Source: Mycobacterium sp. PSTR-4-N
GTDB taxonomy: Bacteria; Actinomycetota; Actinomycetes; Mycobacteriales; Mycobacteriaceae
Assembly: GCF_022348085.1 (NCBI RefSeq)
Contig: NZ_JAKRFN010000001.1
Coordinates: 124,001-188,000 of the forward strand
Length of the DNA stretch: 64,000 nt
Reading direction: 5' to 3'
The translations under genes and the position numbers were made by a program. The notes beneath the pieces are model-generated. The model was not told where the DNA came from. It made no database searches and saw nothing but the letters and a program-made list of their open reading frames with translations. Position 1 is the stretch's first letter. Each line of letters begins with the position of its first letter. Below, piece by piece: positions 1 to 9,071 of this stretch.

Positions 1-1458
1 TCCTTCGCTGATTTCGAGTATTGGGTGGACCGGGCCGCGGCCGCACTGCGTGACAACGGACTACGCCCCGGCGACCGGTTGGCCCTGCTGTCGCGCAACT
101 GCTGGCAATACGCTGTCCTAGCGTTCGCCACTGCCCGCGCCGGCGTCGTGCTGGTACCGATCAACTTCATGCTCACCGCCGAGGAGATCAGCTACATTCT
201 CGGCCACTGCAACGCTCGCGGGTTCATCGTCGAAGGCGATCTCGTGTCCGTCGCCGAGCACGCCATGGCCGACCGCACTCTCGCCTGCCGCGCGGCACTC
301 GTCCACCCGGGACAAGGGTGCCCGCCGGACTGGGCGGATTTCGTCGACTGGCTGCGCACCTCCAGCGCGGCGCCGGATTGCCACCTCGATGACGACCAGC
401 TGGTACGGATCATGTACACCAGCGGAACCGAATCGCGTCCCAAAGGCGTGATGCACAGCAGCCGGAGCCTGATGTGGCAGTACATCAGCACCATCGTCGC
501 CGGGTCGATGTCCGGAGACGACGTCGAGGTGCACTCCCTGCCGCTCTACCACTGCGCGCAGCTGGACAATTTCCTGGCCACCGACATCTACCTCGGGGCG
601 ACCAGCATCATCCTCCCGCGCCCCGAACCCGAGCTGGTGCTGCGCACCATCGAGCGCTACGGAGTGACGAACTACTTCGCGCCGCCCACCGTGTGGATCA
701 GCTTGCTGCGCAGTCCGGTTTTCGACCAGGTGGACCTGTCCAGCCTGCGCAAGGGTTACTACGGCGCATCGCCGATGCCCACCGAGATCATCAACGAGAT
801 GCGCGATCGCCTCCCGCAATTGCGGTTGTGGAACTTCTACGGCCAAACCGAGATGGCGCCACTGGCCTCTGCTCTGGGCCCTGCCGAACAGGACGCCCAC
901 GCCGGGGCGGCGGGACGCCCCGTGGTTAACGTCGAAACCGTCATCCTGGACGAGGCCGACACACCGGTGGCGGCCGGTGTCGTCGGCGAGATCGCCCATC
1001 GCAGTCCACATCTGATGCTCGGATATCTCGACGACGCGGAGAAGACGGCACAGGCGTTCTCCGGGGGCTGGTTCCATTCCGGAGACCTGGGCTTCTACGA
1101 CGAAAACGGGCTGTTGCACGTGGTGGACCGCAAGAAGGACATGATCAAGACCGGTGGAGAGAACGTCGCCAGCCGGGAGGTCGAAGAGGTGCTCTACCGC
1201 CACAACGGTATTCAGGAAGCGGCCGTGTTCGCGCTGCCGCATCCGCTGTGGGTGGAAGCGGTCGTCGCAGCGGTCGTCCCGCGCGCAGACTGCGAGCTGA
1301 CCGAAGACGACGTCGTGGCACACTGTCGCGAACACCTGGCCGGCTTCAAGACACCCAAACAGGTGTTCTTCGTCGATGCCCTGCCGAAGAACCCCAGTGG
1401 AAAACTGCTCAAACGCGATCTGCGGCAGCGGTTCACCCCCCACCCCGCCACCAACTGA
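1..1458 (+). CDS. Acyl-CoA synthetase (AMP-forming, FadD type), 5'-truncated by window
   Basis: Activates a carboxylic acid to its CoA thioester through an acyl-adenylate. The reading frame is open from base 1, so the true start lies upstream of the window. Visible family motifs are the nucleotide-binding TSGTESRPKGVM at about 418-453, the hinge region GDLGFYDENGLL near 1081-1116, and the C-terminal PSGKLLKR at about 1393-1416 carrying the catalytic lysine. It leads a tightly packed run with an alcohol dehydrogenase, aldehyde dehydrogenase, crotonase and two acyl-CoA dehydrogenases, so it probably primes a side chain or ring fragment for beta-oxidation. The substrate cannot be read from the sequence. 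Confidence 0.9.
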   Translation, partial: SFADFEYWVDRAAAALRDNGLRPGDRLALLSRNCWQYAVLAFATARAGVVLVPINFMLTAEEISYILGHCNARGFIVEGDLVSVAEHAMADRTLACRAALVHPGQGCPPDWADFVDWLRTSSAAPDCHLDDDQLVRIMYTSGTESRPKGVMHSSRSLMWQYISTIVAGSMSGDDVEVHSLPLYHCAQLDNFLATDIYLGATSIILPRPEPELVLRTIERYGVTNYFAPPTVWISLLRSPVFDQVDLSSLRKGYYGASPMPTEIINEMRDRLPQLRLWNFYGQTEMAPLASALGPAEQDAHAGAAGRPVVNVETVILDEADTPVAAGVVGEIAHRSPHLMLGYLDDAEKTAQAFSGGWFHSGDLGFYDENGLLHVVDRKKDMIKTGGENVASREVEEVLYRHNGIQEAAVFALPHPLWVEAVVAAVVPRADCELTEDDVVAHCREHLAGFKTPKQVFFVDALPKNPSGKLLKRDLRQRFTPHPATN

Positions 1459-1472
1459 AAGGCCACATCAGC

Positions 1473-2594
1473 GTGTACACCGGCCGTATCGCCCGATTCG
1501 ACGAACCCGGCACACCCTTCACCCTCGAGACCGTCACTCTGCCCGAAGTCGGTGCGGGGCAGGTTCTCATCCGCGTGTTGCGCGCGAACATCTGCGGTTC
1601 CGACGTGCACGCCTGGCACGGCACATTCGCCACCAGAGGGTTGGGCGGCCAGCTGCCCACCGTGCTCGGCCACGAGATGGTCGGCGCGATCGAAGCGCTC
1701 GGCGACGGGGTGCACACGGACTCCAACGGCGTCCCCCTGACCACCGGTGCCCGCGTGGTGTTTCCGTACTTCTACAGCTGCCATACGTGCCGCAACTGCC
1801 TGGCCGGGCGCCGCAACGCCTGCCTGAATCTGACGATGGCCATGCTCGGCCGCGCCGACGAGCCGCCCTACTTCGTCGGCGGGTACGCCGACTACTACCT
1901 CCTGCCCGCCGGTGCGGTGATCTACACCGTGCCCGACAGCGTCGGCGACGACATCGCCGCCGGCGCCAATTGCGCTCTGTCACAAGTCATGTACGGTCTG
2001 GAACGCGTCGACATGACGCTGGGCGAGCATGTCGTGGTCCAGGGTGCGGGCGCGCTCGGACTCTACGCCGTCGCGGTGGCCAAAGCGCGCGGCGCTGCGC
2101 AGGTGATCGCCATCGACGCCGTTTCCGAGCGACTTGAACTGGCCGCCGCGTTCGGTGCGGATACCGTGATCGATCTCAACGAGGTCGCCACGCCCCGGGA
2201 CCGCGCCAAGGCGGTGCGCAAGCTCACCGGCGGGCACGGCGCCGACGTGGTCGTCGAAGTCGTCGGACACCCGGCTGCCATCGACGAAGGCCTGCAGATG
2301 CTCGGCCAGTTCGGCCGCTACGTCGAAATCGGCAACATCAACATCGGGCAGACCTTCGCCTTCGACCCGTCCCGGTTCGTGTTCTCGAACAAGACCATGG
2401 TCGGGGTGTCGCTCTACGACCCGGCGGTCCTGTCTCGAGCCCTGACCTTCCTGGAACGCCATCAGGATCAGCTGCCGCTGCATCGGCTCGCCGCGGCGTG
2501 CTACCCGCTCGCCGACATCAACGACGCATTCGCCGCTGCCGACGGCAAGCGCGACGTCCGCGCCAGCATCGTCCCCCACCCGACAGAAGGATGA
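1473..2594 (+). CDS. Zinc-dependent alcohol dehydrogenase (MDR family)
   Basis: NAD(P)-dependent oxidation of an alcohol. The 373-residue protein has the catalytic-zinc region ICGSDVHAWHG near residue 40 followed by GHEMVG, a four-cysteine structural zinc loop (C-x2-C-x2-C-x7-C) at about bases 1780-1823, and a Rossmann motif GAGALGLYAVAVAKARGA. The frame stays open further upstream, but GTG at 1473 gives a normal MDR N-terminus and lies 14 bases after the synthetase stop. Its stop overlaps the next gene's region, and it sits directly before an aldehyde dehydrogenase, so alcohol to aldehyde to acid is the likely sequence of steps. Confidence 0.88.
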   Translation: MYTGRIARFDEPGTPFTLETVTLPEVGAGQVLIRVLRANICGSDVHAWHGTFATRGLGGQLPTVLGHEMVGAIEALGDGVHTDSNGVPLTTGARVVFPYFYSCHTCRNCLAGRRNACLNLTMAMLGRADEPPYFVGGYADYYLLPAGAVIYTVPDSVGDDIAAGANCALSQVMYGLERVDMTLGEHVVVQGAGALGLYAVAVAKARGAAQVIAIDAVSERLELAAAFGADTVIDLNEVATPRDRAKAVRKLTGGHGADVVVEVVGHPAAIDEGLQMLGQFGRYVEIGNINIGQTFAFDPSRFVFSNKTMVGVSLYDPAVLSRALTFLERHQDQLPLHRLAAACYPLADINDAFAAADGKRDVRASIVPHPTEG

Positions 2595-2596
2595 CC

Positions 2597-4039
2597 ATGC
2601 CCACCTACGAGCGTCCCCTGCTGTTCATCGACGGCCAATGGGTCACACCGGCCGGGGGCGGCGTCATCGACGTCGTCGATCCGGCCACCGAGAGGGTGAT
2701 CGGCCATGTCCCGGCCGGCACTGCCGAGGACGTCGATGCGGCGGTCGCCGCGGCCCGTCGCGCCTTCGACCCCACCATCACCATCGCCGAGCGTCGCGAC
2801 CGCCTGCACCGGGTGATCGATGCTCTCGAGAAACGTCTGCCCGACATCGCCGAACTGATCACCGCTGAAATGGGCGCGCCCGTCCGCATCGCGCAGACAG
2901 TACAGACGCAGGTGCCGCTGGCGGTCGCCAAGGGCATCGCCGACGTCGTGGACACCTTCGAATTCGAAGAGCGCATCGGCAATTCACTGGTACTGCGGGA
3001 GCCGTACGGCGTCGTCGCGGCCATCACCCCGTGGAACTATCCGCTCTACCAGGTGGTCGCCAAGGTGGTCCCGGCGATCGCCGCCGGGTGCACCGTGGTG
3101 CTCAAGCCCAGCAACGACGCACCCCTGTCGGTCTTCGAATTCGTCGAGGCCTGTCAGGACGCCGGACTTCCACCGGGGGTGCTCAACGTCGTCTCTGGCC
3201 CCGGCCGGGTGATCGGCGAGCGCATGGCCAGCCATCCCGACGTCGATTTCGTGTCCTTCACCGGCAGCACCGAGGTGGGCGCGCGGGTCGGTGAGCTGGC
3301 CGGCCAGTCGGTCACCAAGGTGGCGCTGGAGCTGGGTGGCAAGTCGGCCAACGTCATTCTCGACGGCGCCGATTTGGCCACCGCGGTGAAGGTCGGGGTC
3401 GGCAACGCGTTCCTCAACGGCGGACAGACCTGCATGGCCTGGACGCGGATGGTGGTTCCTCAGTCCCGCTACGACGAGGCGCTTGACCTCGTGGAGAGCG
3501 CCGTCGGCCGCTACACCGTGGGCGACCCGTGGGATCCGGCTACCCGCATCGGGCCGTCGGCCTCACGTTCACAGTTCGACACGGTCCGCGGGTACATCGA
3601 GCGGGCGCAACGCGACGGCGCGCGCCTCCTCGTCGGGGGGGCCGAACCGGTACGCGACGTCGGGTTCTTCCTTGCTCCCACCGTGTTCGCCGATGTCGAT
3701 CCCGAGTCAGAACTCGGCCAGGAAGAGGTGTTCGGCCCGGTGCTGGCGGTCATCCCCTACACCGACCACGACGACGCCCTGCGCATCGCCAACGCGACCC
3801 CCTACGGGTTGTCAGGGGCGGTGTGGGCCGCTGACGACGACACCGCGATCGCCTTCGCTCGAGGTGTGCAAACCGGTCAGCTCGACATCAACGGCGGTGC
3901 CTACAACCCGCGCGCACCTTTCGGCGGCTACAAGAAATCGGGTATCGGCCGCGAACTGGGTCGATTCGGATTCGAGGAATACCTGCAGACCAAATCCCTC
4001 CAACTGACCCAGTCCCCCGAACTGAACGGGCGCCGATGA
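2597..4039 (+). CDS. Aldehyde dehydrogenase (NAD(P)+)
   Basis: Oxidises an aldehyde to the acid. The 480-residue length matches the family. The catalytic cysteine is C279 in NGGQTCMAW and the general-base glutamate is E245 in ALELGGKSAN; the NAD-binding FTGSTEVG is also present. ATG 2597 is preferred because AGAAGG at 2585-2590 is spaced six bases from it; an in-frame ATG at 2591 overlaps the previous stop but has no spacing to that ribosome site. It overlaps the following crotonase gene by four bases (ATGA). Function in series with the alcohol dehydrogenase is inferred from adjacency. Confidence 0.92.
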   Translation: MPTYERPLLFIDGQWVTPAGGGVIDVVDPATERVIGHVPAGTAEDVDAAVAAARRAFDPTITIAERRDRLHRVIDALEKRLPDIAELITAEMGAPVRIAQTVQTQVPLAVAKGIADVVDTFEFEERIGNSLVLREPYGVVAAITPWNYPLYQVVAKVVPAIAAGCTVVLKPSNDAPLSVFEFVEACQDAGLPPGVLNVVSGPGRVIGERMASHPDVDFVSFTGSTEVGARVGELAGQSVTKVALELGGKSANVILDGADLATAVKVGVGNAFLNGGQTCMAWTRMVVPQSRYDEALDLVESAVGRYTVGDPWDPATRIGPSASRSQFDTVRGYIERAQRDGARLLVGGAEPVRDVGFFLAPTVFADVDPESELGQEEVFGPVLAVIPYTDHDDALRIANATPYGLSGAVWAADDDTAIAFARGVQTGQLDINGGAYNPRAPFGGYKKSGIGRELGRFGFEEYLQTKSLQLTQSPELNGRR

Positions 4040-4812
4040 GCACCCCGCTGCGTGTCGAGACCGACGGGCCGGTACAGGTGTGGACCATCGATGTTCCGCA
4101 GGTCGGCAACGCCATCACCGGGGCCGACGTCATCGCCGGGTTCGAGACGCTCGTCGATGAGGCCAACCGCGACAACGCCATTCGTGCGGTCATCCTCACC
4201 GGTGCCGGCAAGATCTTCTCCGCCGGCGGCAACGTCAAGGAGATGGCGGACCGTCAGGGCATGTTCGGCCTCGCCCCGATCGATCAGCGCCGCGCCTACA
4301 TCGACGGCATCCAACGCATCCCGCGAGCGCTCGCCCGCCTCGAGGTGCCGCTGATCGCCGCGGTGAACGGGGCGGCCATCGGTGCGGGCTGCGACCTGGC
4401 GATGATGTGTGACATCCGGATCGCCTCACATCGCGCATCGTTCGCCGAGAGCTTTGTCACCCTGGGCCTGATCCCGGGTGACGGCGGCACCTGGTTCCTG
4501 CCCCGCGCCATCGGGTACGCCCGCGCCGCCGAACTCACTTTCACCGGCGAACGCATCGACGCCGACACCGCCGTGGAGTGGGGTTTGGTCAGCCGCGTCG
4601 TCCCACACGAAGAACTACTCACCGCAGCAAGGGCATTGGCTGATCGGATTGCCGTCAACCCGCCGCACGCCCTGCGGATGGCAAAACGGTTGCTGCAGGA
4701 GTCGGTGAGCGGGTCGTTGGAATCCACCCTGGCGATGGCCGCATCGATGCAGCCGTTGGCTCATCACGACACCGAACACGACCATCGCATCGCGAAGTGG
4801 AGGACCTTATGA
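4036..4812 (+). CDS. Enoyl-CoA hydratase/isomerase (crotonase family)
   Basis: A 258-residue crotonase-fold enzyme acting on CoA thioesters. Oxyanion-hole segments SAGGNVKEM (about residue 60) and NGAAIGAGCDLAMMCDIRIAS-type region (about residues 113-133) are clear, as is the LGLIPGDGGTWFLPR stretch that normally follows the catalytic glutamate. It overlaps both neighbours by ATGA, so it is translated with the aldehyde dehydrogenase upstream and the acyl-CoA dehydrogenases downstream. Hydration of the enoyl-CoA made by those dehydrogenases is the simplest role; isomerase or hydrolase activity in this superfamily cannot be excluded. Confidence 0.9.
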   Translation: MSTPLRVETDGPVQVWTIDVPQVGNAITGADVIAGFETLVDEANRDNAIRAVILTGAGKIFSAGGNVKEMADRQGMFGLAPIDQRRAYIDGIQRIPRALARLEVPLIAAVNGAAIGAGCDLAMMCDIRIASHRASFAESFVTLGLIPGDGGTWFLPRAIGYARAAELTFTGERIDADTAVEWGLVSRVVPHEELLTAARALADRIAVNPPHALRMAKRLLQESVSGSLESTLAMAASMQPLAHHDTEHDHRIAKWRTL

Positions 4813-5960
4813 CGTTTCCACGGCTTCGCCTGGCCCCCCCTGCAGGAAACGAGGCCGCCGAAAGGCTCCGTGTGGAGGTCCGCGCCTTCGTGGCCGAGCA
4901 GCTCGCCGCCGGCGCGTTCACCCCGTCGGTCGACTCGTGGTTGTGCGGGTGGGATGAAGCGTTCACCAAGGCTCTGGCGCGACGCGGGTGGCTGGGAATG
5001 ACGGTGCCCCAGCGCTACGGTGGGCACGGCCGCACGTTCGGTGAGCGCTTCGTCGTCACCGAGGAGCTGCTGGCCGCCGGCGCACCGGTGGCCGCGCATT
5101 GGATCGCCGACCGGCAGATCGTGCCGTCACTGCTGAAATACGGTACGGAGGAACAGAAGTCACACTTCCTGCCTCAGATCGTGGCCGGAGAGTGTTTCTT
5201 CGCCATCGGGATGAGCGAACCCGACTCGGGATCGGATCTGGCCAGCGTCCGCACCCGCGCCGTACCGGTCGACGGCGGCTGGGCGCTCACCGGCACCAAG
5301 GTGTGGACCTCCGGAGCGCACCACGCACACGCCTTCATCGTGCTCGCCCGCACAGCGCCGGTGGACCCGGCGCACCGCCACGCCGGCCTCAGCCAGTTCA
5401 TCGTCGACCTCCGCAGTCCCGGGGTCGAGGTGCGTCCGATCGTGTCGATGAACGGTAACCATCACTTCAACGAGGTCATCCTCGATGACGTCTTCGTTCC
5501 CGAATCCCGGATCTTCGGTGAGATCGGAAGCGGCTGGGAACAGGTGACCTCGGAGCTCAGCTTCGAGCGCAGCGGACCGGAACGGTTCCTGTCCACCTTT
5601 CCCCTGCTCGCCGCGGCCATCGACTCCCCCGCCGTACCGCCGGTGAGTACCGATGCCGCATGGGGACAGCTGGTGGCACGCGTCAGCGCGCTGCACCACA
5701 TGTCGACCGCGATCGCCGATGCGTTGCAGCGGGGCGACAACGCCGACGTCCCGGCTGCGGTCGTCAAGGTTCTCGGTACCACCACCGAGGGCGATATCGC
5801 CGATTTCGCGGCCTACGGTTGCGGTGACGACGCGCCATCCGACCGGCCGTGGGAAGCGTTGGTGGTCAACGCCGCCGACCAACGGCCAGGCTTCACTCTG
5901 CGTGGCGGGACCAACGAGGTGATGCGCGGAGTGATCGCGCGTGGATTGGGGTTGCGATGA
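4809..5960 (+). CDS. Acyl-CoA dehydrogenase, alpha-type subunit
   Basis: FAD enzyme that desaturates an acyl-CoA. The 383-residue protein keeps the family layout: helical N-domain, beta-domain with MSEPDSGSDLASVRT and WTSGAHHAHA near the middle, and a C-terminal GGTNEVMRGVIARGLGL. ATG 4809 overlaps the crotonase stop (ATGA); the in-frame ATG at 4797 would enlarge the overlap and is less likely. The next gene is a shorter, diverged acyl-CoA dehydrogenase that starts inside this gene's stop. Such pairs form alpha2beta2 enzymes in actinobacterial steroid catabolism (FadE26-27, FadE28-29), which supports a bulky substrate. Confidence 0.9.
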   Translation: MTFPRLRLAPPAGNEAAERLRVEVRAFVAEQLAAGAFTPSVDSWLCGWDEAFTKALARRGWLGMTVPQRYGGHGRTFGERFVVTEELLAAGAPVAAHWIADRQIVPSLLKYGTEEQKSHFLPQIVAGECFFAIGMSEPDSGSDLASVRTRAVPVDGGWALTGTKVWTSGAHHAHAFIVLARTAPVDPAHRHAGLSQFIVDLRSPGVEVRPIVSMNGNHHFNEVILDDVFVPESRIFGEIGSGWEQVTSELSFERSGPERFLSTFPLLAAAIDSPAVPPVSTDAAWGQLVARVSALHHMSTAIADALQRGDNADVPAAVVKVLGTTTEGDIADFAAYGCGDDAPSDRPWEALVVNAADQRPGFTLRGGTNEVMRGVIARGLGLR

Positions 5961-7012
5961 GCAGCGATACAGTGACACATGTTTCGTCCGCAGTGGATCC
6001 TGAGCTCGCTGCCATGATCAACGGTGTGCTCGACGACTATCGCGCCACGGCTGCGCCCGTCGGCGCCGGCACGCGCAGACGTTGCGACCGCGACTTCTGG
6101 CAGCAACTCGATTCGCTGGGTCTGGTACGCCTGACAGGCGCCGAACGTGACGGCGGGAGTGGCGCAGGATGGGCCGAGGCGGCAGAGCTGATCACCGCGG
6201 CTGTTCGTCACGGCGTTCACCTGCCGTTGGCTGAACACGATCTTCTCGCCTGCTGGCTGATCGACGAGGTGTCGGGGCCCGCCGCTCCCGTGCTTCACAC
6301 TCTCTGTCAGCTGGCCCCCGGTTCGTCGACCGGCTTGGCACCGTGGGCGGCAGAGGTGGACCGTCTAGCCGTCCTGTGGCGCGCAGACGAAGGACATCTA
6401 CTGGCCCAGATCGACACCGCAGATGTACAGATCACCCACGGCACCAACAGGATCGGTGAGCCGCGTGATCGCGTGACGGTCGATGTCTCGACACTGCGGG
6501 GCGTCGCGGTGCCGCCGGAAGTGGCCGATGTCGTCGGCCGCAAATCTGCGATGGTACGAGCCTTGCAGGTGTGCGCGGCACTCGATCATGCTGTGGCTCT
6601 GTCCATCGAGCACGCGGCATCGCGGGTTCAGTTCGGCAGGCCGCTCGCGAAGTTCCAGGCCATCCAGAATCTCATCGCCGACGCCGCCGCCGAGGCTGCA
6701 CTGGCTCGCATCGCCACCGAGGCGGCCCTGAACACGGCGATCGACAGCAGCTGGCGTGCAGCATGTCTCGATTTCCAGATCGCTGTTGCGCGCTCCTGCG
6801 CTGGACAAGCATCGCTGGTGGTGACACGCAACGCCCATCAGGTGCACGGCGCGATGGGGACCACGATCGAGCACCGCCTGCACGAGTACACGCGGGGTGC
6901 GCTGGCGTGGCGATCCGAGTTCGGCTCCGCGCGTTCGTGGGACATGCGGGTTGCCGCTGCGGCCAGCACGGGCGGACGTTCGGGCCTGTGGGAGATCATC
7001 AGCGGAACGTGA
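5957..7012 (+). CDS. Acyl-CoA dehydrogenase, beta-type (diverged) subunit
   Basis: A 351-residue acyl-CoA dehydrogenase-fold protein, shorter than the usual 380-400. The C-terminal half is well conserved, with RVQFGRPLAKFQAIQN and QVHGAMGTTIEHRLHEYTR; the N-terminal and middle parts are reduced, and no GGTxE-type tail is present. This is the pattern of the beta partner in heterotetrameric FadE pairs. ATG 5957 overlaps the stop of the alpha-type gene. It closes the FadD-to-FadE run; a hairpin at 7021-7057 follows immediately. Confidence 0.85.
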   Translation: MSSDTVTHVSSAVDPELAAMINGVLDDYRATAAPVGAGTRRRCDRDFWQQLDSLGLVRLTGAERDGGSGAGWAEAAELITAAVRHGVHLPLAEHDLLACWLIDEVSGPAAPVLHTLCQLAPGSSTGLAPWAAEVDRLAVLWRADEGHLLAQIDTADVQITHGTNRIGEPRDRVTVDVSTLRGVAVPPEVADVVGRKSAMVRALQVCAALDHAVALSIEHAASRVQFGRPLAKFQAIQNLIADAAAEAALARIATEAALNTAIDSSWRAACLDFQIAVARSCAGQASLVVTRNAHQVHGAMGTTIEHRLHEYTRGALAWRSEFGSARSWDMRVAAAASTGGRSGLWEIISGT

Positions 7013-7020
7013 TTCACCGG

Positions 7021-7057
7021 CGGGGGACGCCGGGTCGCGATGACCCGGCGCCCCCCG
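7021..7057. terminator. Bidirectional hairpin terminator between convergent genes
   Basis: Inverted repeat with 16-base arms (7021-7036 and 7042-7057, one mismatch) and a 5-base loop, placed in the 58-base gap between the convergent acyl-CoA dehydrogenase and exported-protein genes. There is no T-tract on either strand, as is common for mycobacterial terminators. Confidence 0.75.
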
Positions 7058-7070
7058 ATCGGCTCGAACC

Positions 7071-8360
7071 TCAGACGACGGTGAGGACGACGGACTGTAC
7101 CGGGTCGCCGTTGTAGCGCTTGAACAGCTTGGCGAGGCTGAACCGGTTGTCGGTGACGAGCACCTCGAATGAGTCGGTTCCGCCGCCTGCGGCGAGGAAC
7201 GCCGCGTCGGCCTGATACGAGAAGGTGCCTGTGATCTCGTCGATGGTGACCGTACCGTTGACGGGCTTGCGTACCACGATGTAACGGATTTCTGGGCGCA
7301 CGACCTCGCCGGTGAGCACGCCGAGCGCCGTGCCGTCCGCGTTGAGCGCACTCTGACTGGACACTGTCCCCTCCACGCCCTTCAGATCACCCGTCCCGAG
7401 GTCGCCGTTGAGTGTCGCCACCGATTTCTCGGCGGTCCCGCCCGCAAAAAGGTTGCCGACGAAGTCGAGTACCACGTCACCGGTACCGAGGCCGTCGATG
7501 GTGACCGTCCCTGTTTCCTTGCCCGCGTAGTACGCCACGGAGAAATCAGGATTCAGGTAGACCGTCGTGCTGTCGACCGCGGCGGGAGCGTTCCAGTTGT
7601 CTCCTGCCTCGCCGCCGATGACCGCCGGGTTGGTGTACGCGAGCGCGATCAACCCTGGGACCTCCTCACATCCGCAGATCGCCGGCGATGGTGCGCCGGC
7701 CCGTACCGTCGACCGAATCTGTACGCGCTGTCCGAGCTCATCGGGGTCGCGGGCGTCGAGGTCGCCGGTGATGGTCCCGTTGGGGCCCTGACGGTTGATC
7801 TGGACGTCGGTGACGACCGGTGCGGCATTGAAGACGTTGCGCTGCAGGAAGGTCGCCACAGCCGCCAGGGGCTTGAGACGTTGGCCCGCCGGCGGGGTGT
7901 CCACCGCCGTGCTCTCGCGCTTCGGCGCGAAACCAAGACTCCGCCGTACCGGTGTGGCGTCATCCTTGCCCCCGGACACGGCGGCCTCGGAGGAGGTTGC
8001 GGTGCGGGCGGATCGCTCTGCACGCCGCTCCTTGAGTGACCCGGTCGCGCGGACGGCGTCACCCTTGCTCTGCTGACGGGCTTCCCGCGCTTTCGCGACG
8101 CGGGACGGGCCTGCCGACCGCGCGGAAGCACCGGAGGCGCTCTGCGAGGACGCCGATCGTGCCGCCGAGGACGAGGACTCACCGTCGTCGGCGGACGCCA
8201 CTCCGGTGGCGACAGACGTCATCATCCACGCGGATGCGGCGAATCCCGCTGCGATACCCACTCCCTTGGCCACTGTGCGCGCCTGGGTGCGGTGCGACGG
8301 CTGAGATACGACGGTCGGTGGTCGCGCGGAATCCCGCGGGTGTGACGGCGCTGCCTGCAT
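7071..8360 (-). CDS. Exported protein with Ig/cadherin-like C-terminal repeat
   Basis: A 429-residue protein of unknown function. A long basic N-terminus precedes a hydrophobic stretch at about residues 33-55 ending in a VASADD signal-cleavage-like site. A Ser/Ala/Arg-rich low-complexity linker covers about residues 58-150. The remainder is beta-rich, ending in a segment of the VNGTVTIDEITGTFSYQAD type followed by TDSFEVLVTDN, typical of VCBS/bacterial Ig-like repeats in mycobacterial surface proteins. Start ATG 8360 is preceded on the minus strand by AGGAAGG. It lies opposite to the catabolic genes on both sides and may be unrelated to them. Confidence 0.75.
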   Translation of the reverse strand: MQAAPSHPRDSARPPTVVSQPSHRTQARTVAKGVGIAAGFAASAWMMTSVATGVASADDGESSSSAARSASSQSASGASARSAGPSRVAKAREARQQSKGDAVRATGSLKERRAERSARTATSSEAAVSGGKDDATPVRRSLGFAPKRESTAVDTPPAGQRLKPLAAVATFLQRNVFNAAPVVTDVQINRQGPNGTITGDLDARDPDELGQRVQIRSTVRAGAPSPAICGCEEVPGLIALAYTNPAVIGGEAGDNWNAPAAVDSTTVYLNPDFSVAYYAGKETGTVTIDGLGTGDVVLDFVGNLFAGGTAEKSVATLNGDLGTGDLKGVEGTVSSQSALNADGTALGVLTGEVVRPEIRYIVVRKPVNGTVTIDEITGTFSYQADAAFLAAGGGTDSFEVLVTDNRFSLAKLFKRYNGDPVQSVVLTVV

Positions 8361-8432
8361 GAGGATGACCTTCCTGGGAAGTGGTTGTGAGGCAGCCAGA
8401 GCGTGCCCACCAGGTGTGTCCTACGCCACACC

Positions 8433-8452
8433 GTGTCCCGATCACCGGACAC
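8433..8452. promoter_or_regulatory. Inverted repeat, candidate operator
   Basis: GTGTCC and GGACAC arms separated by eight bases, in the 207-base divergent gap between the exported-protein gene and the SnoaL-like gene. A further GTGTCC half-site lies at 8416-8421. The central 16 bases (8435-8450) recur exactly at 10879-10894. Regulator unknown. Confidence 0.4.
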
Positions 8453-8567
8453 ACTTGCCTACTGTCATTGATGACTTCTCCGGCGCGCCTGCTGCGCTCG
8501 CATCAACGTCCCGCTCACCGGTCAGAACAGCTCGGCGGTGCCGCACCGTCAGTTTGACTGATCTGTC

Positions 8568-9071
8568 ATGAGCACCGAGATCACGCTGCCTGAGGTTCAG
8601 GAATTCATCGCCGCCTTCTGGTACCACTACGACGAAGGGCACTTCGACGAGCTGCGTACCCGGATCGGCGAGGAGATGCAGTACCTGAGCCGGTCGCTGT
8701 CCGGGAATTGTCCGTTCGAGCACCTGCTGGCCGCCGAACTGCACGGCGGCGCAGAAACTCTCGCCTGGCTGATCGAACACCGCAACGAGAACCCCTACCC
8801 GTGTCGGCACCATGCCACCAACATCTTTCGCACCGGCAACAGCTCTGGTCCGGCAGGCGACGTCACACACGTCCGCTTCAACATGTTCGTCAACCAGATC
8901 ACCAACAACGTTCCCTTCGCTGTCTCCAGCGGCGTCGCAGACGTAGGTATCCGCCGGGAGGGGGACGGTCTGGTGTTCACCTCGATGACGGTGATGCTCG
9001 ACGCCGACGACTCGATCCCTTTCGCCGAGCACGCCGCCAAGACCGCTTCGGCGAGCGCACAGCCCGCGTGA
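8568..9071 (+). CDS. SnoaL-like / NTF2-fold protein
   Basis: A 167-residue protein whose length, opening helix (VQEFIAAFWYHYDEGHFDELRT) and following pattern fit the SnoaL/NTF2 cone fold, which includes polyketide cyclases, ketosteroid isomerases and small subunits of ring-hydroxylating enzymes. The CRHHATNIF segment resembles the region around the active site in that fold. It opens the second run of the island and its stop overlaps the SDR start (GTGA). An isomerase or dehydratase acting on a polycyclic ketone would fit the steroid-like context, but no catalytic residue can be assigned with confidence. Confidence 0.7.
   Translation: MSTEITLPEVQEFIAAFWYHYDEGHFDELRTRIGEEMQYLSRSLSGNCPFEHLLAAELHGGAETLAWLIEHRNENPYPCRHHATNIFRTGNSSGPAGDVTHVRFNMFVNQITNNVPFAVSSGVADVGIRREGDGLVFTSMTVMLDADDSIPFAEHAAKTASASAQPA

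Noticed and set aside
118..1443. 441-codon open frame on the minus strand opposite the acyl-CoA synthetase
   Set aside because: The plus frame has clear adenylate-forming motifs; the minus frame has no recognisable motif and is a GC-rich shadow.
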